DNA of 64,000 nt from Microbacterium sp. 2FI (GCF_005502885.1 NZ_SCMR01000002.1:186001-250000), one strand, 5' to 3'; counted from the stretch's first letter, positions 45,919 to 55,653 are shown. A program made the numbers and translations. The notes: a model not told the origin generated them from the letters alone.

Positions 45919-48870
45919 GTGGCTGCTCCGACCTGGCGTTCTCTCGTCCCCGACGCCGGACACAGCGACGACGATGCCGTGCCGCTCGCCCTCGGGTTCG
46001 AGCTGCGTCAGCGAGCGACGCGGAGCGCGTCGCAGTGGGCGCCGCAGCGCGCCGAGGCGGCATCCCCCCGGTCCCTCGCGAGCCGCCGTGACGGCCTGCA
46101 GGTCGGTGTGCGCCCTTTCATGCGCAGCCGGCGCACCGGCGCGTGGGTGAAGGGTGATGTGTCGTGGGATGCCGTCCGCCGCCCGGGTGGCCCCTTCGTC
46201 GCAGAGCACGCGCGGTGGTTCGCCGAGCTCCACGCGCTCACGCGCGACGTGCGCACGCTCACGGCGCTCACCGACTCGTCCGAGTGGATCGTGCTCGACA
46301 CCGTCGATTCGGCCCTGCTGTGGCCGCATCTCGTGCGAGCCGTCGACATCGGCGTGGAGTTCATCGGCACGCGTGCCGCGCACCCCGTGTCACTGGCGCG
46401 CGAGGCCGCAGTCGCAGTGACCGTCGAACCCGCACCGGCTGACGCGTGGAGCCTCGCTCTGCGCGTCCGCATCGACGACGAACCCGTCGATGCGGCCTCG
46501 GTCCGGCCGATCGGGCGGACGGGAATCTACGCCTTCGGGGTCGAAGGCGGCGGCATCCGTCTCACGCTCGCACCCATCACCCTCGGCGACGCCGCCCACG
46601 CGCTTCTCACCGCGGGGGCACCGCTCGCCGTCCCGGCGGCCGACCGCGGCGAGTTCCTGCGCGAGTACTATCCGCGAATCGCGCGCGAGCTGCCTCTCGA
46701 GCCGGCGGCCGGAGTGAGTCTGCCCGCTCCGACTGCGCCGGCGCTCGTGCTCTCGGTCGCCCATCGGCCGTCGCACCAGCTCGACTTCGCCTTCGCGTGG
46801 CACTATCCGGGGCTCGGGCGATTCACCCTCGCCGAACCGGTCCATCCCGACCGAGATGACGCGTTCGAGCGCGCACTGCTCGCCGACGTCGAGCAGGTGT
46901 GGGCAGAGCACACCGGCGCCGCATTCGCGGGTGCCGGGACCCTCCGAAACACCGACGCGGCCGAGTTCGCCGTTCACGTCCTCACCGCGCTCGCGACGCT
47001 CGAGGGCGTCCGCGTCGAGACGACCGGGGATCGGCCTCGCTACCACGAGCTCACCGGAATCCCCGAGATCACGGTCTCGACCGTCGAGAGCACGGATGCC
47101 GACTGGTTCGACCTCGGGGTGATCGTCACGATCGACGGGCGCAGCATCCCGTTCACGCCGCTGTTCACAGCGCTCACCCTCCAGCGCAAGAAGATGCTGC
47201 TCGCAGACGGCGCGTACTTCTCGCTCGCCCATCCTGCCCTCCAGCGCCTGCGCGACCTGATCGACGAAGCTGCCGAGGTGGCCGAGTGGGAGACCGGCCC
47301 ACGCATCAGCCGCGCTCAGACCGCGCTGTGGGCCGACTTCGAGGACCTCGCCGACGTGGCCGAGCCCGCGGTGGCGTGGCGCGCACTCGCGCAGGGACTG
47401 CGCAACGCCGATTCGGTTCCCGAGACCGTGCCGCCGGCGGGCCTGGACGCCGACCTGCGGCCGTATCAGCGTGCCGGACTCGACTGGCTCGCGTTCCTGT
47501 GGCGCCACCGGCTCGGCGGGATCCTCGCCGACGACATGGGCCTCGGCAAGACGCTGCAGCTGCTCGCGCTCATCCAGCACACGCGCGAAGCGGGGGAGAC
47601 GCGGCCGTTCCTCGTCGTCGCGCCCACGTCGGTGGTCTCGACGTGGCGGAGCGAGAGCGCGCGATTCACCCCCGGCCTGCGGGTGCGCTCGCTCACCGCG
47701 ACGCGGGCGCGGCGCGCCGAGACGGTGGCGGCTGCGGCGAGCGCCGCCGACATCGTCGTGACGTCGTACGCCGTGCTTCGCCTGGATGCCGTGGAGTTCA
47801 CGGCGCAGGAGTGGGCGGGTGTCGTGCTCGATGAGGCGCAGTTCGTGAAGAACCCGCAGACGAAGCTGCACCGGTCCGTGAAAGACCTCCGCGCCGACGT
47901 GACCTTCGCGGTGACCGGCACGCCGCTCGAGAACAGCCTGACCGAGCTCTGGGCTCTTCTCTCGCTCAGTGCGCCCGGCTTGTTCCCCTCGGCCCGCCGC
48001 TTCCGCGAGGAGTACGTGGGGCCGATCGAACAGGGCAAGGTTCCCGAGAACCAGGAGGGCGGTCCCTACCGCGCCGCGCGCCTCGAACGCCTCCGCCGCC
48101 GCATCCGTCCCCTCGTGCTGCGCCGAACGAAGGAGCTCGTCGCGCCCGAGCTGCCGCCCACGCAGGAGCAGCTGCTGCACATCGAGCTCGCTCCCGCCCA
48201 CCGCGCGATCTACGACACGGTGCTCCAGCGCGAACGCCAGAAGGTGCTCGGGCTCCTCGAAGACCTCGATCGCCATCGCTTCATCGTCTTCCGCTCACTC
48301 ACCCTGCTGCGGATGCTGAGCCTCGCGCCCGAGCTCGTCGACCCCGCCCACACCCAAGTCGCCTCGTCGAAACTCGACGCCCTCGTCGAGCACCTTGCCG
48401 AGATCGTCGCCGAGGGCCACCGCGCGCTCGTGTTCAGCCAGTTCACGTCGTACCTCGACATCGTGCAGTCCCGGCTCGATGCCGCCGACATCGCCGTCAC
48501 GCGCCTGGACGGTTCGACGCGCCGTCGCGATGACGTGATCGCGGCTTTCCGCGAGGGCCACGCGCCGGTCTTCCTCATCAGCCTCAAGGCCGGCGGATTC
48601 GGCCTGACGCTCACCGAGGCCGACTACGTCTTCCTCCTCGACCCGTGGTGGAACCCCGCCGCCGAGTCGCAGGCGGTGGACCGCGCCCACCGCATCGGAC
48701 AGGACCGGACGGTGATGGTCTACCGCATGATCGCCGCCGGAACGATCGAGGAGAAGGTCGTCGCGCTGCAGGAGCGCAAGGCGCGCCTGTTCCAGGCCGT
48801 CATGGACGACGAGGCCCTGTTCGGGCAGTCGCTCACCGCCGACGACATCCGGGGTCTCCTCGAAGACTGA
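45919..48870 (+). CDS. SNF2-family DEAD/DEAH helicase
   Basis: The 983-aa protein has an N-terminal half of about 500 residues without a recognised catalytic motif. The Swi2/Snf2 ATPase follows: Walker A ILADDMGLGKTLQ at about residue 535, DEAQ box VVLDEAQFVKN, FAVTGTPLENSL, and motif VI AVDRAHRIGQDR. Many actinobacterial relatives carry an N-terminal SWIM zinc finger; I see no CxC...CxH set here. The GTG at 45919 follows a GGCGGG stretch by about ten bases; the open frame continues upstream over nusB, so the start is uncertain. A DNA translocase role is likely; the partner is unknown. Confidence 0.88.
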   Translation: MAAPTWRSLVPDAGHSDDDAVPLALGFELRQRATRSASQWAPQRAEAASPRSLASRRDGLQVGVRPFMRSRRTGAWVKGDVSWDAVRRPGGPFVAEHARWFAELHALTRDVRTLTALTDSSEWIVLDTVDSALLWPHLVRAVDIGVEFIGTRAAHPVSLAREAAVAVTVEPAPADAWSLALRVRIDDEPVDAASVRPIGRTGIYAFGVEGGGIRLTLAPITLGDAAHALLTAGAPLAVPAADRGEFLREYYPRIARELPLEPAAGVSLPAPTAPALVLSVAHRPSHQLDFAFAWHYPGLGRFTLAEPVHPDRDDAFERALLADVEQVWAEHTGAAFAGAGTLRNTDAAEFAVHVLTALATLEGVRVETTGDRPRYHELTGIPEITVSTVESTDADWFDLGVIVTIDGRSIPFTPLFTALTLQRKKMLLADGAYFSLAHPALQRLRDLIDEAAEVAEWETGPRISRAQTALWADFEDLADVAEPAVAWRALAQGLRNADSVPETVPPAGLDADLRPYQRAGLDWLAFLWRHRLGGILADDMGLGKTLQLLALIQHTREAGETRPFLVVAPTSVVSTWRSESARFTPGLRVRSLTATRARRAETVAAAASAADIVVTSYAVLRLDAVEFTAQEWAGVVLDEAQFVKNPQTKLHRSVKDLRADVTFAVTGTPLENSLTELWALLSLSAPGLFPSARRFREEYVGPIEQGKVPENQEGGPYRAARLERLRRRIRPLVLRRTKELVAPELPPTQEQLLHIELAPAHRAIYDTVLQRERQKVLGLLEDLDRHRFIVFRSLTLLRMLSLAPELVDPAHTQVASSKLDALVEHLAEIVAEGHRALVFSQFTSYLDIVQSRLDAADIAVTRLDGSTRRRDDVIAAFREGHAPVFLISLKAGGFGLTLTEADYVFLLDPWWNPAAESQAVDRAHRIGQDRTVMVYRMIAAGTIEEKVVALQERKARLFQAVMDDEALFGQSLTADDIRGLLED

Positions 48871-48915
48871 GGTTATTCACGTCCGGAGCGGCGGCGACCC
48901 GCGCGTGCCCCCGCG

Positions 48916-48921
48916 TAGACT
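48916..48921 (+). promoter_or_regulatory. -10 element before the MBL-Rieske gene
   Basis: TAGACT lies 30 bp upstream of the ATG, followed by a good GGGAGGA ribosome site. Confidence 0.45.
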
Positions 48922-48951
48922 CGTGGGCTGAAGTCACACGGGAGGACGCGC

Positions 48952-50526
48952 ATGCGCATCACCGGCCTCGGCCACGCGGGAATGTTCATCGAGACGGCGG
49001 GCGGCAGCATCCTCTGCGACCCGTGGGTGAAGCCGGCGTTCTTCGGCTCGTGGTTCCCATTCCCCGACAATCGGGCGCTCGACTGGGCCACCTACGGCAA
49101 CGCCGACTTCCTCTACATCTCGCACCGCCACCGCGACCACTTCGATCCGTGGCTGCTCGAGACCTACGTGCCCAAGACGATCGAGGTGCTGCTTCCCGAG
49201 TACCCGACCGACGACCTGGAGCAGGATCTGCGCGCCCTCGGGTACGACAACATCACCTACACGCACGCCGGTGAAGTGATCGAGCGCGGCGCGCTGCGCA
49301 TGATGATCACGCCGCTGCGCGCCCCGTCGGACGGGCCGATCGGCGACTCGTCGCTCTCGATCGACGACGGCACGGCGTCGATCCTCAACCAGAACGACTC
49401 GCACCCGCTGGACCTCGACAAGCTCCTGTCGTTCTCGAAGCCCGAGGCGTACTTCACGCAGTTCTCGGGCGCGATCTGGTGGCCGATGATCTACGACCTG
49501 CCCCACGACGCCAAGCAGAACTTCGCGCACCTCAAGCGCGAGGCGCAGCACAAGCGGGCGATGTACTACATCGAGAAGGTCGATGCCCCGCACGTCTTCC
49601 CCATGGCCGGCCCGCCGATGTTCCTGCGCGACGAGCTTTTCCGCTTCAACGGCCACGGCGCCGAAAACGACTCGATCTTCACCGACCAGGCCGAGTTCAT
49701 CCGACGCCTCGAGGTCGAGACGCCGCAGTACGCGGGCCACGTCTTCATCCCCGGCACCGTGGTCACGATCGAGAACGGCGCCCAGACGATCGAGCAGACG
49801 CTGTACGCGGATGCCGAGATCGAGGCGATGTTCGCCGACAAGTGGGGGTACCTCGAGCAGCAGCGCGCCACGCGCCAGGCCGAGATCGCGGCCGAGGAGG
49901 CGTCGCGCGCCGCGGTGCTCCCGCCCGCCGAGATGCTCGCCGCGATCAAGGAGTGGTGGGAGCCCCTGCTGCGGCGCGGCCGCATCTTCCGCGAGGGCGT
50001 CGGCGGCCCCGTCCGCTACACGATCGGCGACCTCGACATGGTGGTCGACTTCCCCAAGGCCAAGGTGCGCGAGTATGCGGGGGAGGAGACGTCGTACTGG
50101 TTCACCATCCCGGCCGATCTCGTCTCGACCAACATCGCCGACCATGAGATCGACTGGTCGAACTCGATCTTCCTGTCGATGCAGTTCGCCGCCGGGCGCG
50201 TGGGCAAGTTCAACGAGTTCATCTACACCTTCATGAAGTGCCTCTCGCGCGATCGCATCGAGTACGTCGAGAACTGGTACGCCGAGCAGTCCGATGTCTC
50301 CGAAGACGTGCAGCTGGGAGAGTGGGTGGTGCAGCGCCGTTGCCCGCACCTGCGTGCCGACCTCTCCAAGACCGCGAAGATCGAAGACGGCGTGCTCACC
50401 TGCAGCCTGCACGACTGGAAGTGGGACCTCGCGTCCGGCAAGTGCCTGTCGACGCAGGGGCATCCGATCCGGGCGAGCCAGGTCGAGGACGATCTGCACC
50501 GTGAGGCGGCGGCGCCCGCGGCGTGA
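48952..50526 (+). CDS. Metallo-beta-lactamase fold/Rieske [2Fe-2S] fusion
   Basis: The 524-aa protein joins a UlaG-like metallo-hydrolase domain (metal motif SHRHRDH, His58/His60/Asp62/His63) to a C-terminal Rieske centre: CPH at 464-466 and CSLH at 484-487, with the classical spacing. The order and the WDLASGKC tail recall CMP-N-acetylneuraminate hydroxylase-like proteins, where a Rieske cluster sits next to a hydrolase-like iron site. The reaction here is unknown. It has its own promoter and ribosome site. No ferredoxin reductase or electron-transfer partner is adjacent. No signal peptide or membrane segment is seen. Confidence 0.85.
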   Translation: MRITGLGHAGMFIETAGGSILCDPWVKPAFFGSWFPFPDNRALDWATYGNADFLYISHRHRDHFDPWLLETYVPKTIEVLLPEYPTDDLEQDLRALGYDNITYTHAGEVIERGALRMMITPLRAPSDGPIGDSSLSIDDGTASILNQNDSHPLDLDKLLSFSKPEAYFTQFSGAIWWPMIYDLPHDAKQNFAHLKREAQHKRAMYYIEKVDAPHVFPMAGPPMFLRDELFRFNGHGAENDSIFTDQAEFIRRLEVETPQYAGHVFIPGTVVTIENGAQTIEQTLYADAEIEAMFADKWGYLEQQRATRQAEIAAEEASRAAVLPPAEMLAAIKEWWEPLLRRGRIFREGVGGPVRYTIGDLDMVVDFPKAKVREYAGEETSYWFTIPADLVSTNIADHEIDWSNSIFLSMQFAAGRVGKFNEFIYTFMKCLSRDRIEYVENWYAEQSDVSEDVQLGEWVVQRRCPHLRADLSKTAKIEDGVLTCSLHDWKWDLASGKCLSTQGHPIRASQVEDDLHREAAAPAA

Positions 50527-50543
50527 GGCAGTGAGTCCTCGGC

Positions 50544-51551
50544 TCAGCCGGCGACGCGGAGCGGGAGCTGCTGCGCTCCTCCGGCCCGCACCGCGGCATG
50601 CCGGACCTCTTCGTACCAGTTGAAAAACGCCCGGCCGTCGTCGAGTAGCGTGGCGCGAACGCGCGCGCACAGTTCGACGAACGGCTGCTCGTCCCAGTCG
50701 GCAGCGAGATCGCAGAGCGCGGCGCTCTCGAGCGAACCCAGGGCGAATCGGCGCGCGAACCCGTAGGTCATCGGCACGACCAGACCGTCGGTCTCGATCA
50801 CCAGCGGCGAAAGCCAGTCACCGAGCCGCGGCGCCGTCCCCGGGTCCGGGAGGTCGATGCCCTCGATCTCAGCGGGTCGCGCGACATCGACGTGCACGAC
50901 GACACCCCGATGTGCGGCGCTCTGCATGATCCCCTCGAACATCGCGAATCCGAGTTCTTGTCCGTCAGGCACCGCGTCGCGCAGGTTCTGCGACGCGGCA
51001 CCGACGGGCTCGAGGGGGTGGACCTGCACGAGCGCCGCCCCGAATCGCTCCGCGAGGAGCACGACGTCCTCGATCTCGTCGACATTGCGCTGCGTGAGGG
51101 TGGTGATGAATCCGAACGGGATGCCCGAGCGGGCGACGCCGGCGAGGCGACCGTGCAGCTTCGCGAACGCACCGGGGCTGTTGCGCATCACGTCATGCGT
51201 TTCGGGCCTGCCGTCGACCGAGATCGCGAGCACGTCCACGAGACCGGCCAGTTCGCCCAGCCTTCGCTCGCTCAGCAGCAGTCCGTTCGTGGTCACCGTC
51301 GTCCGCATTCCGAGCGATCTCGCATGACGGAGGAGCTCGAGCAGCGGACGGTAGAGCAGCGGTTCGCCGCCCGACACGCTGAGCACGCTGTAGCCGAGGG
51401 GGACGGCGTCGTCGAGGGCACCCGTCAGCAGCTCGACGGGAGTCGTCGCATCGACCCGGGGGCCGGACGACGAGTAGCAGTGCAGACACGTCAGATTGCA
51501 CCGCCGTGTGGGGTGCACCTGGACGATGCCCCGATCAGCCGTGAGTCGCAT
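50544..51551 (-). CDS. Radical SAM enzyme without SPASM domain
   Basis: The 335-aa protein opens with the cluster-binding CNLTCLHC (Cys18, Cys22, Cys25) and has the SAM-binding SVSGGEP (residues 58-64), TTVTTNGLLLS and LAISVDGRPETHD. This is the fold of peptide- and cofactor-modifying radical SAM enzymes (MoaA/PqqE-like). The C-terminal third lacks the Cys cluster of a SPASM domain; only two Cys are there (LCDL...ELCAR). It follows the 107-aa gene by 24 bases and is surely co-transcribed with it. The substrate is unknown; the small neighbour is the obvious candidate for substrate or partner. I do not recognise the exact subfamily. Confidence 0.85.
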   Translation of the reverse strand: MRLTADRGIVQVHPTRRCNLTCLHCYSSSGPRVDATTPVELLTGALDDAVPLGYSVLSVSGGEPLLYRPLLELLRHARSLGMRTTVTTNGLLLSERRLGELAGLVDVLAISVDGRPETHDVMRNSPGAFAKLHGRLAGVARSGIPFGFITTLTQRNVDEIEDVVLLAERFGAALVQVHPLEPVGAASQNLRDAVPDGQELGFAMFEGIMQSAAHRGVVVHVDVARPAEIEGIDLPDPGTAPRLGDWLSPLVIETDGLVVPMTYGFARRFALGSLESAALCDLAADWDEQPFVELCARVRATLLDDGRAFFNWYEEVRHAAVRAGGAQQLPLRVAG

Positions 51552-51575
51552 GGCGGGCCCCTCGCGCGCCGTCGA

Positions 51576-51899
51576 TCAGCCCTTGCCGATCGTCACTTCG
51601 ACGTTGAAGACCTCCGGCCACGGGATCCCCTTCGGGAACAGCCGGATCTCCGCGAGCGGAATGTCCTTGACCAGGTCGAGCACATTCTGGATGACCTTCG
51701 CGGCGTGGTCGCCGCCCGACACCGAGAACCCCGCCCGCAGCAGGTCGGGGTGCGGCGTGCCCTTGATGAGCACGTCGTGGATGTCGAACTCATCGAGCGA
51801 ATCCGACAGGCGCGTCACGAGCGCCTCGTCGATCTCGACCCCTCGATTCCTGTAGGCGTCGATCAGCCGAGCCGATCCGCGCTTGTCCGAGATTTCCAT
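51576..51899 (-). CDS. 107-aa protein paired with the radical SAM enzyme
   Basis: I do not recognise this family. The protein has no signal peptide or Cys. It looks like a small folded alpha/beta protein: helices IDEALVTRLSDSLDEF and DHAAKVIQNVLDLVKD, strands HDVLIKG and FNVEVTIGKG, and a GFSVSGGDH turn. It is less like a classical RiPP precursor, which would have a disordered leader and core, and more like a structured partner. The ATG at 51899 is chosen because AGGCGGAG lies just upstream; an ATG 18 bases earlier would place that site inside the gene. A perfect hairpin lies 14 bases upstream of the start. Confidence 0.65.
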   Translation of the reverse strand: MEISDKRGSARLIDAYRNRGVEIDEALVTRLSDSLDEFDIHDVLIKGTPHPDLLRAGFSVSGGDHAAKVIQNVLDLVKDIPLAEIRLFPKGIPWPEVFNVEVTIGKG

Positions 51900-51913
51900 G
51901 TCTCCGCCTTTCC

Positions 51914-51940
51914 TCATCGGGCCGAGTGTCGGCCCGATGA
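51914..51940 (-). promoter_or_regulatory. Perfect 12-bp hairpin before the 107-aa gene
   Basis: TCATCGGGCCGA and its exact complement flank a 3-nt loop. In the transcript of the minus-strand pair it would end directly next to the GAGGAAAGGCGGAG ribosome region. It could be an operator or an RNA structure controlling translation. The rest of the 251-bp gap to the DoxX gene holds no other clear element. Confidence 0.6.
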
Positions 51941-52150
51941 CGAAGAGCGCTCACCGGAGAGCCCTGATACCCGCCGACGCGGCGGCGAGCCCCCGATCTT
52001 GTAGCTTCCACACAAAGCCCGCGCCGCTCAGCCGGCGCTGCTCTGTGCAGCATCCGACAATCTCGTTGGCCGCGTATCAGCCGAGCCCGCTTCGGATCCT
52101 GATCACCGTGCCCGCCGTCGCGGGTCGATCAGTTTCGAAGGAGTCGAGCC

Positions 52151-52687
52151 ATGACCACCATTCCCGTCAGCCACGGCGTTCCCGGCGTCGTCATTCCCAC
52201 GCGCCGCCCGCAACCGATCCGCGCCGCACTCGCCTTCGTGGCGCGTCTCGAAGCAGGACTCAAGGCGTTCCTCGAACGCTGGAGCGTCCCCGCTCTCCGC
52301 GTCGCGCTGGGTGCCGTCTTCGCGGTGTTCGGCGCTCTCAAGCTCATCCCCGGCGCCAGCCCCGTCGAGGGGCTCGTGATGCAGACCTGGGAGAAGCTCA
52401 CGTTCGGCCTCGTGGGGGGCCAGACCGCGATGATCGCGACCGCCGTCATCGAGATCGCGGCGGGCGCGCTCCTCATCGCCGGTCGCGGCTTCGCCCGTAT
52501 CGGGCTCGTCGTCCTCGCGTTCGCGTATGTCGGCATCCTCTCGCCGCTGGTCCTCCTCCCCGCCGAGGTCTGGACGACGGCAGGCCCGACGCTCACCGGG
52601 CAGTACATCCTCAAGAACGCGGTGCTCATCGCCGCAGCCCTCGTGGTGGCCTCGCAGGTTCTGCGCGGGCCCACGACGAGGCGCTGA
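52151..52687 (+). CDS. DoxX-like membrane protein
   Basis: The 178-aa protein has about four transmembrane helices (VPALRVALGAVFAVFGALKL; MIATAVIEIAAGALLIAG; IGLVVLAFAYVGILSPLVLL; NAVLIAAALVVASQVL), the layout of DoxX/DoxD-like proteins. Members take part in thiosulfate:quinone or thiol redox chemistry in some organisms but most are uncharacterised. AAGGAG precedes the ATG. It is divergent from the radical SAM pair. A terminator hairpin follows it. Confidence 0.7.
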   Translation: MTTIPVSHGVPGVVIPTRRPQPIRAALAFVARLEAGLKAFLERWSVPALRVALGAVFAVFGALKLIPGASPVEGLVMQTWEKLTFGLVGGQTAMIATAVIEIAAGALLIAGRGFARIGLVVLAFAYVGILSPLVLLPAEVWTTAGPTLTGQYILKNAVLIAAALVVASQVLRGPTTRR

Positions 52688-52715
52688 GCACACCGCGCCG
52701 CCCACCACCGCCGAC

Positions 52716-52744
52716 GAGGCCGATCCCGATTCGGGGTCGGCCTC
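52716..52744 (+). terminator. Hairpin after the DoxX gene
   Basis: GAGGCCGATCCCGA pairs with TCGGGGTCGGCCTC (one G-T pair) with almost no loop and is followed by TTCGCT. A weak T run makes it a probable rather than certain terminator. Confidence 0.65.
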
Positions 52745-52754
52745 TTCGCTGTCC

Positions 52755-52817
52755 TACACTGGGTCGAAAGCAAGCAACCTTTAACACCGTCCTGTGAGGC
52801 GGAGAAGGGAGCGGTGG
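52755..52817 (+). promoter_or_regulatory. pyr operon -10 and PyrR-binding RNA site
   Basis: A -10-like TACACT (52755-52760) gives a leader of about 50 nt. In it, GTCCTGTGAGGC (52789-52800) matches the conserved PyrR-binding loop known from Bacillus and mycobacteria (UCCnGnGAGGC). It runs directly into the pyrR ribosome site GGAGAAGGGA. This placement fits PyrR repressing translation when UMP is high, as shown in Mycobacterium smegmatis. Confidence 0.65.
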
Positions 52818-53348
52818 ATGAGCGCACGCACTGTGCTGCACGAGGCCGACATCGTCCGGGCACTGACTCGGATCTCACATGAGATCCTCGAGTCGAACAA
52901 GGGCCCCGAGAATCTGGTCCTCCTCGGAATCCCCACTCGCGGCGTCACCCTGGCGCATCGCATCGCCGCGCTGATCGCCGACTTCGGCGGATCTCCGGTG
53001 GCCGTCGGAGCGCTCGATGTGACCATGTACCGCGACGATCTCCACCGCAATCCGACGCGCGCGCCGAGTCCGACCGCGATCCCCGCCGGCGGGATCGACG
53101 GCAAGGTCGTCGTGCTCGTCGACGACGTGCTGTTCTCGGGTCGCAGCATCCGCGCCGCCCTCGATGCGCTTCAGGACATCGGACGCCCCGCCGCCGTTCG
53201 CCTGGCGACCCTCGTCGATCGCGGACACCGCGAACTCCCCATTCGCCCCGACTTCGTCGGGAAGAACCTGCCGAGCGCGCGCGACGAACGTGTCAACGTG
53301 AGGCTTCGCGAGATCGACGGCGACGACGAGGTGACGATCGGATCATGA
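52818..53348 (+). CDS. pyrR: Pyr operon RNA-binding regulator/UPRTase PyrR
   Basis: The 176-aa phosphoribosyltransferase-fold protein senses UMP/PRPP and binds the pyr leader. It has [18 protein letters not shown], the PRPP motif [19 protein letters not shown] and [15 protein letters not shown]. The ATG at 52818 gives the canonical MSARTVL start right after GGAGAAGGGA. It overlaps pyrB by four bases. Confidence 0.96.
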   Translation: MSARTVLHEADIVRALTRISHEILESNKGPENLVLLGIPTRGVTLAHRIAALIADFGGSPVAVGALDVTMYRDDLHRNPTRAPSPTAIPAGGIDGKVVVLVDDVLFSGRSIRAALDALQDIGRPAAVRLATLVDRGHRELPIRPDFVGKNLPSARDERVNVRLREIDGDDEVTIGS

Positions 53349-54328
53349 GGCACCTTCTCGATACCCGATCCCTCTCACGCGAGGACGCCCTCCGCATCCT
53401 CGACGTCGCCGAAGACATGGCCGATACCCAGCAGCGTGAGGTGAAGAAGCTTCCGACGCTCCGGGGCAAGACCGTGGTCAACCTCTTCTTCGAGGACTCG
53501 ACCCGCACACGTATCTCGTTCGAGGCCGCGGCGAAGCGCCTGTCGGCCGACGTCATCAACTTCTCCGCGAAGGGCTCGAGCGTCTCGAAAGGCGAGTCGC
53601 TTCAGGACACCGCCCAGACGCTGCAGGCCATGGGAGCCGACGCGGTCGTCATCCGCCACGGCGCCTCCGGCGCGCCGCGCACGCTCGCCACGAGCGGCTG
53701 GATCTCGGCCGGTGTCGTCAACGCCGGAGACGGCACGCACGAGCACCCGACCCAAGCCCTTCTCGACGCCTTCACGATCCGCAAGCGCCGGTTCGGCGCA
53801 GACAGCCGCGGCCGCGACCTCGCCGGGGTGAAGGTCACGATCGTCGGCGATATCCTCCACTCCCGCGTCGCACGCTCGAACGTGTGGCTCCTCGACACCC
53901 TCGGCGCCGAGGTGACGCTCGTCGCCCCGCCGACCCTCGTCCCCAACGACGTGTCGTCGTGGCCCGTGCGCATCTCGTACGACCTCGACGAGGCGATCGC
54001 GGGAGGCCCGGACGCGCTCATGATGCTGCGCATTCAGCTGGAGCGGATGAACGCGGCCTATTTCCCCACTGAACGGGAGTATTCCCGCCGCTGGGGCCTC
54101 GACGCCGGGCGTCTCGCGGCACTCGGAGCCGATAGCATCGTCATGCACCCGGGTCCGATGAACCGGGGGCTCGAGATCTCCGCAGAGGCCGCGGACTCGC
54201 CCCGCTCGACCGTGCTCGAGCAGGTCGCCAACGGCGTCTCGGTGCGCATGGCCGCGCTGTACCTGCTCTTGGCGGGCGCGGAGAACAGCACTGAGACGAC
54301 GACCGACTCCGGGAAGGGAACACGATGA
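53345..54328 (+). CDS. pyrB: Aspartate carbamoyltransferase catalytic subunit
   Basis: The 327-aa enzyme joins carbamoyl phosphate and aspartate. It has the carbamoyl-phosphate motif [22 protein letters not shown], the [15 protein letters not shown] block and MLRIQLERM. There is no pyrI, as expected outside enterobacteria. Coupled to pyrR and pyrC by ATGA overlaps. Confidence 0.97.
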   Translation: MRHLLDTRSLSREDALRILDVAEDMADTQQREVKKLPTLRGKTVVNLFFEDSTRTRISFEAAAKRLSADVINFSAKGSSVSKGESLQDTAQTLQAMGADAVVIRHGASGAPRTLATSGWISAGVVNAGDGTHEHPTQALLDAFTIRKRRFGADSRGRDLAGVKVTIVGDILHSRVARSNVWLLDTLGAEVTLVAPPTLVPNDVSSWPVRISYDLDEAIAGGPDALMMLRIQLERMNAAYFPTEREYSRRWGLDAGRLAALGADSIVMHPGPMNRGLEISAEAADSPRSTVLEQVANGVSVRMAALYLLLAGAENSTETTTDSGKGTR

Positions 54329-55653
54329 CCGGCGGGGATTCCACAACCGAGACCTTCGTCTTCCGCGGGGCGCGGATCGAAGGATCCGGCGCCGCAGACG
54401 TCATCGTCGCGGACGGCAGGATCGCCGAGGTCGGCAGCCGCCTCAGCCGCGCCGGCGCGACGGTCGTCGACGTCGACGGGCTGATCCTGCTGCCGGGGCT
54501 CGTCGACCTCCACACCCACCTCCGCGAGCCCGGGTACGAGGCGTCCGAGACGATCCTCACGGGGTCGCGGGCGGCAGCCGCCGGCGGGTACTCCGCCGTC
54601 TTCGCCATGCCGAACACCTCGCCCGTCGCCGACACCGCCGGCGTCGTCGAGCAGGAGCTCGCGCTCGGCGAGGCCGCCGGCTTCGTCACCGTGCAGCCCA
54701 TCGGCGCCGTCACCGTCGGCCAGAAGGGCGAGCGGCTCGCCGAACTCGGTGCGATGGCCGACTCCCGCGCCCGCGTGCGCGTCTTCAGCGACGACGGCTT
54801 CTGCGTGTGGGATCCGCTGATCATGCGCCGCGCGCTGGAGTACGTGAAGGCGTTCGACGGCGTCATCGCACAGCACGCCCAGGACCCCCGCCTCACCGAA
54901 GGCGCGCAGATGAACGAGGGCGCGGTGTCGGCCGAACTCGGCCTCGCCGGGTGGCCCGCGGTCGCAGAAGAGTCGATCATCGCCCGCGACGTGCTCCTGG
55001 CCGAGCACGTCGGCTCGCGCCTGCACGTCTGCCATCTGTCCACCGCAGGCTCGGTCGAGATCATCCGGTGGGCCAAGCGCCGCGGGGTGAACGTCACCGC
55101 CGAGGTGACACCCCACCACCTGCTGCTGACCGACGAACTCGTCCGCGACTACGACGCGCGCTTCAAGGTCAACCCGCCGCTGCGACGCGAGGAGGACGTG
55201 CTCGCGGTCCGCGAGGGCCTGGCCGACGGCACGATCGACATCGTCGCGACCGACCACGCACCTCACCCGACGGAGGCGAAGGCGTGCGAATGGCATGCCG
55301 CCGCCAACGGCATGGTGGGCCTGGAGAGCGCGCTGCGCGTCGTGCAGCAGGCGATGGTCGACACCGGGCTCATCACGTGGGCCGACGTCGCACGGGTCAT
55401 GTCACGCGAGCCCGCGCGCATCGGTCGGCTCGCAGGGCACGGCACGCCGCTGACGTCCGGGCACCCGGCATCCCTCACCTTCTACGACGCGAAGCCGATC
55501 CGCCCGTTCACCGCGGGCGATCTGCGCGGCCGCAGCACGAACTCGCCGTACATCGGGCGCGAGCTGCCGGGCGAGGTCCGCTGGACCCTGCACCACGGCA
55601 CCGCCACCGTCGTCGACGGCGCTGTGCTCGACGCACCGGGGGTGCGCGCATGA
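54325..55653 (+). CDS. pyrC: Dihydroorotase
   Basis: The 442-aa amidohydrolase closes the dihydroorotate ring. Metal ligands are visible in [29 protein letters not shown] and ATDHAPH. It is a type I dihydroorotase of normal length. Coupled on both sides by four-base overlaps. Confidence 0.96.
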   Translation: MTGGDSTTETFVFRGARIEGSGAADVIVADGRIAEVGSRLSRAGATVVDVDGLILLPGLVDLHTHLREPGYEASETILTGSRAAAAGGYSAVFAMPNTSPVADTAGVVEQELALGEAAGFVTVQPIGAVTVGQKGERLAELGAMADSRARVRVFSDDGFCVWDPLIMRRALEYVKAFDGVIAQHAQDPRLTEGAQMNEGAVSAELGLAGWPAVAEESIIARDVLLAEHVGSRLHVCHLSTAGSVEIIRWAKRRGVNVTAEVTPHHLLLTDELVRDYDARFKVNPPLRREEDVLAVREGLADGTIDIVATDHAPHPTEAKACEWHAAANGMVGLESALRVVQQAMVDTGLITWADVARVMSREPARIGRLAGHGTPLTSGHPASLTFYDAKPIRPFTAGDLRGRSTNSPYIGRELPGEVRWTLHHGTATVVDGAVLDAPGVRA

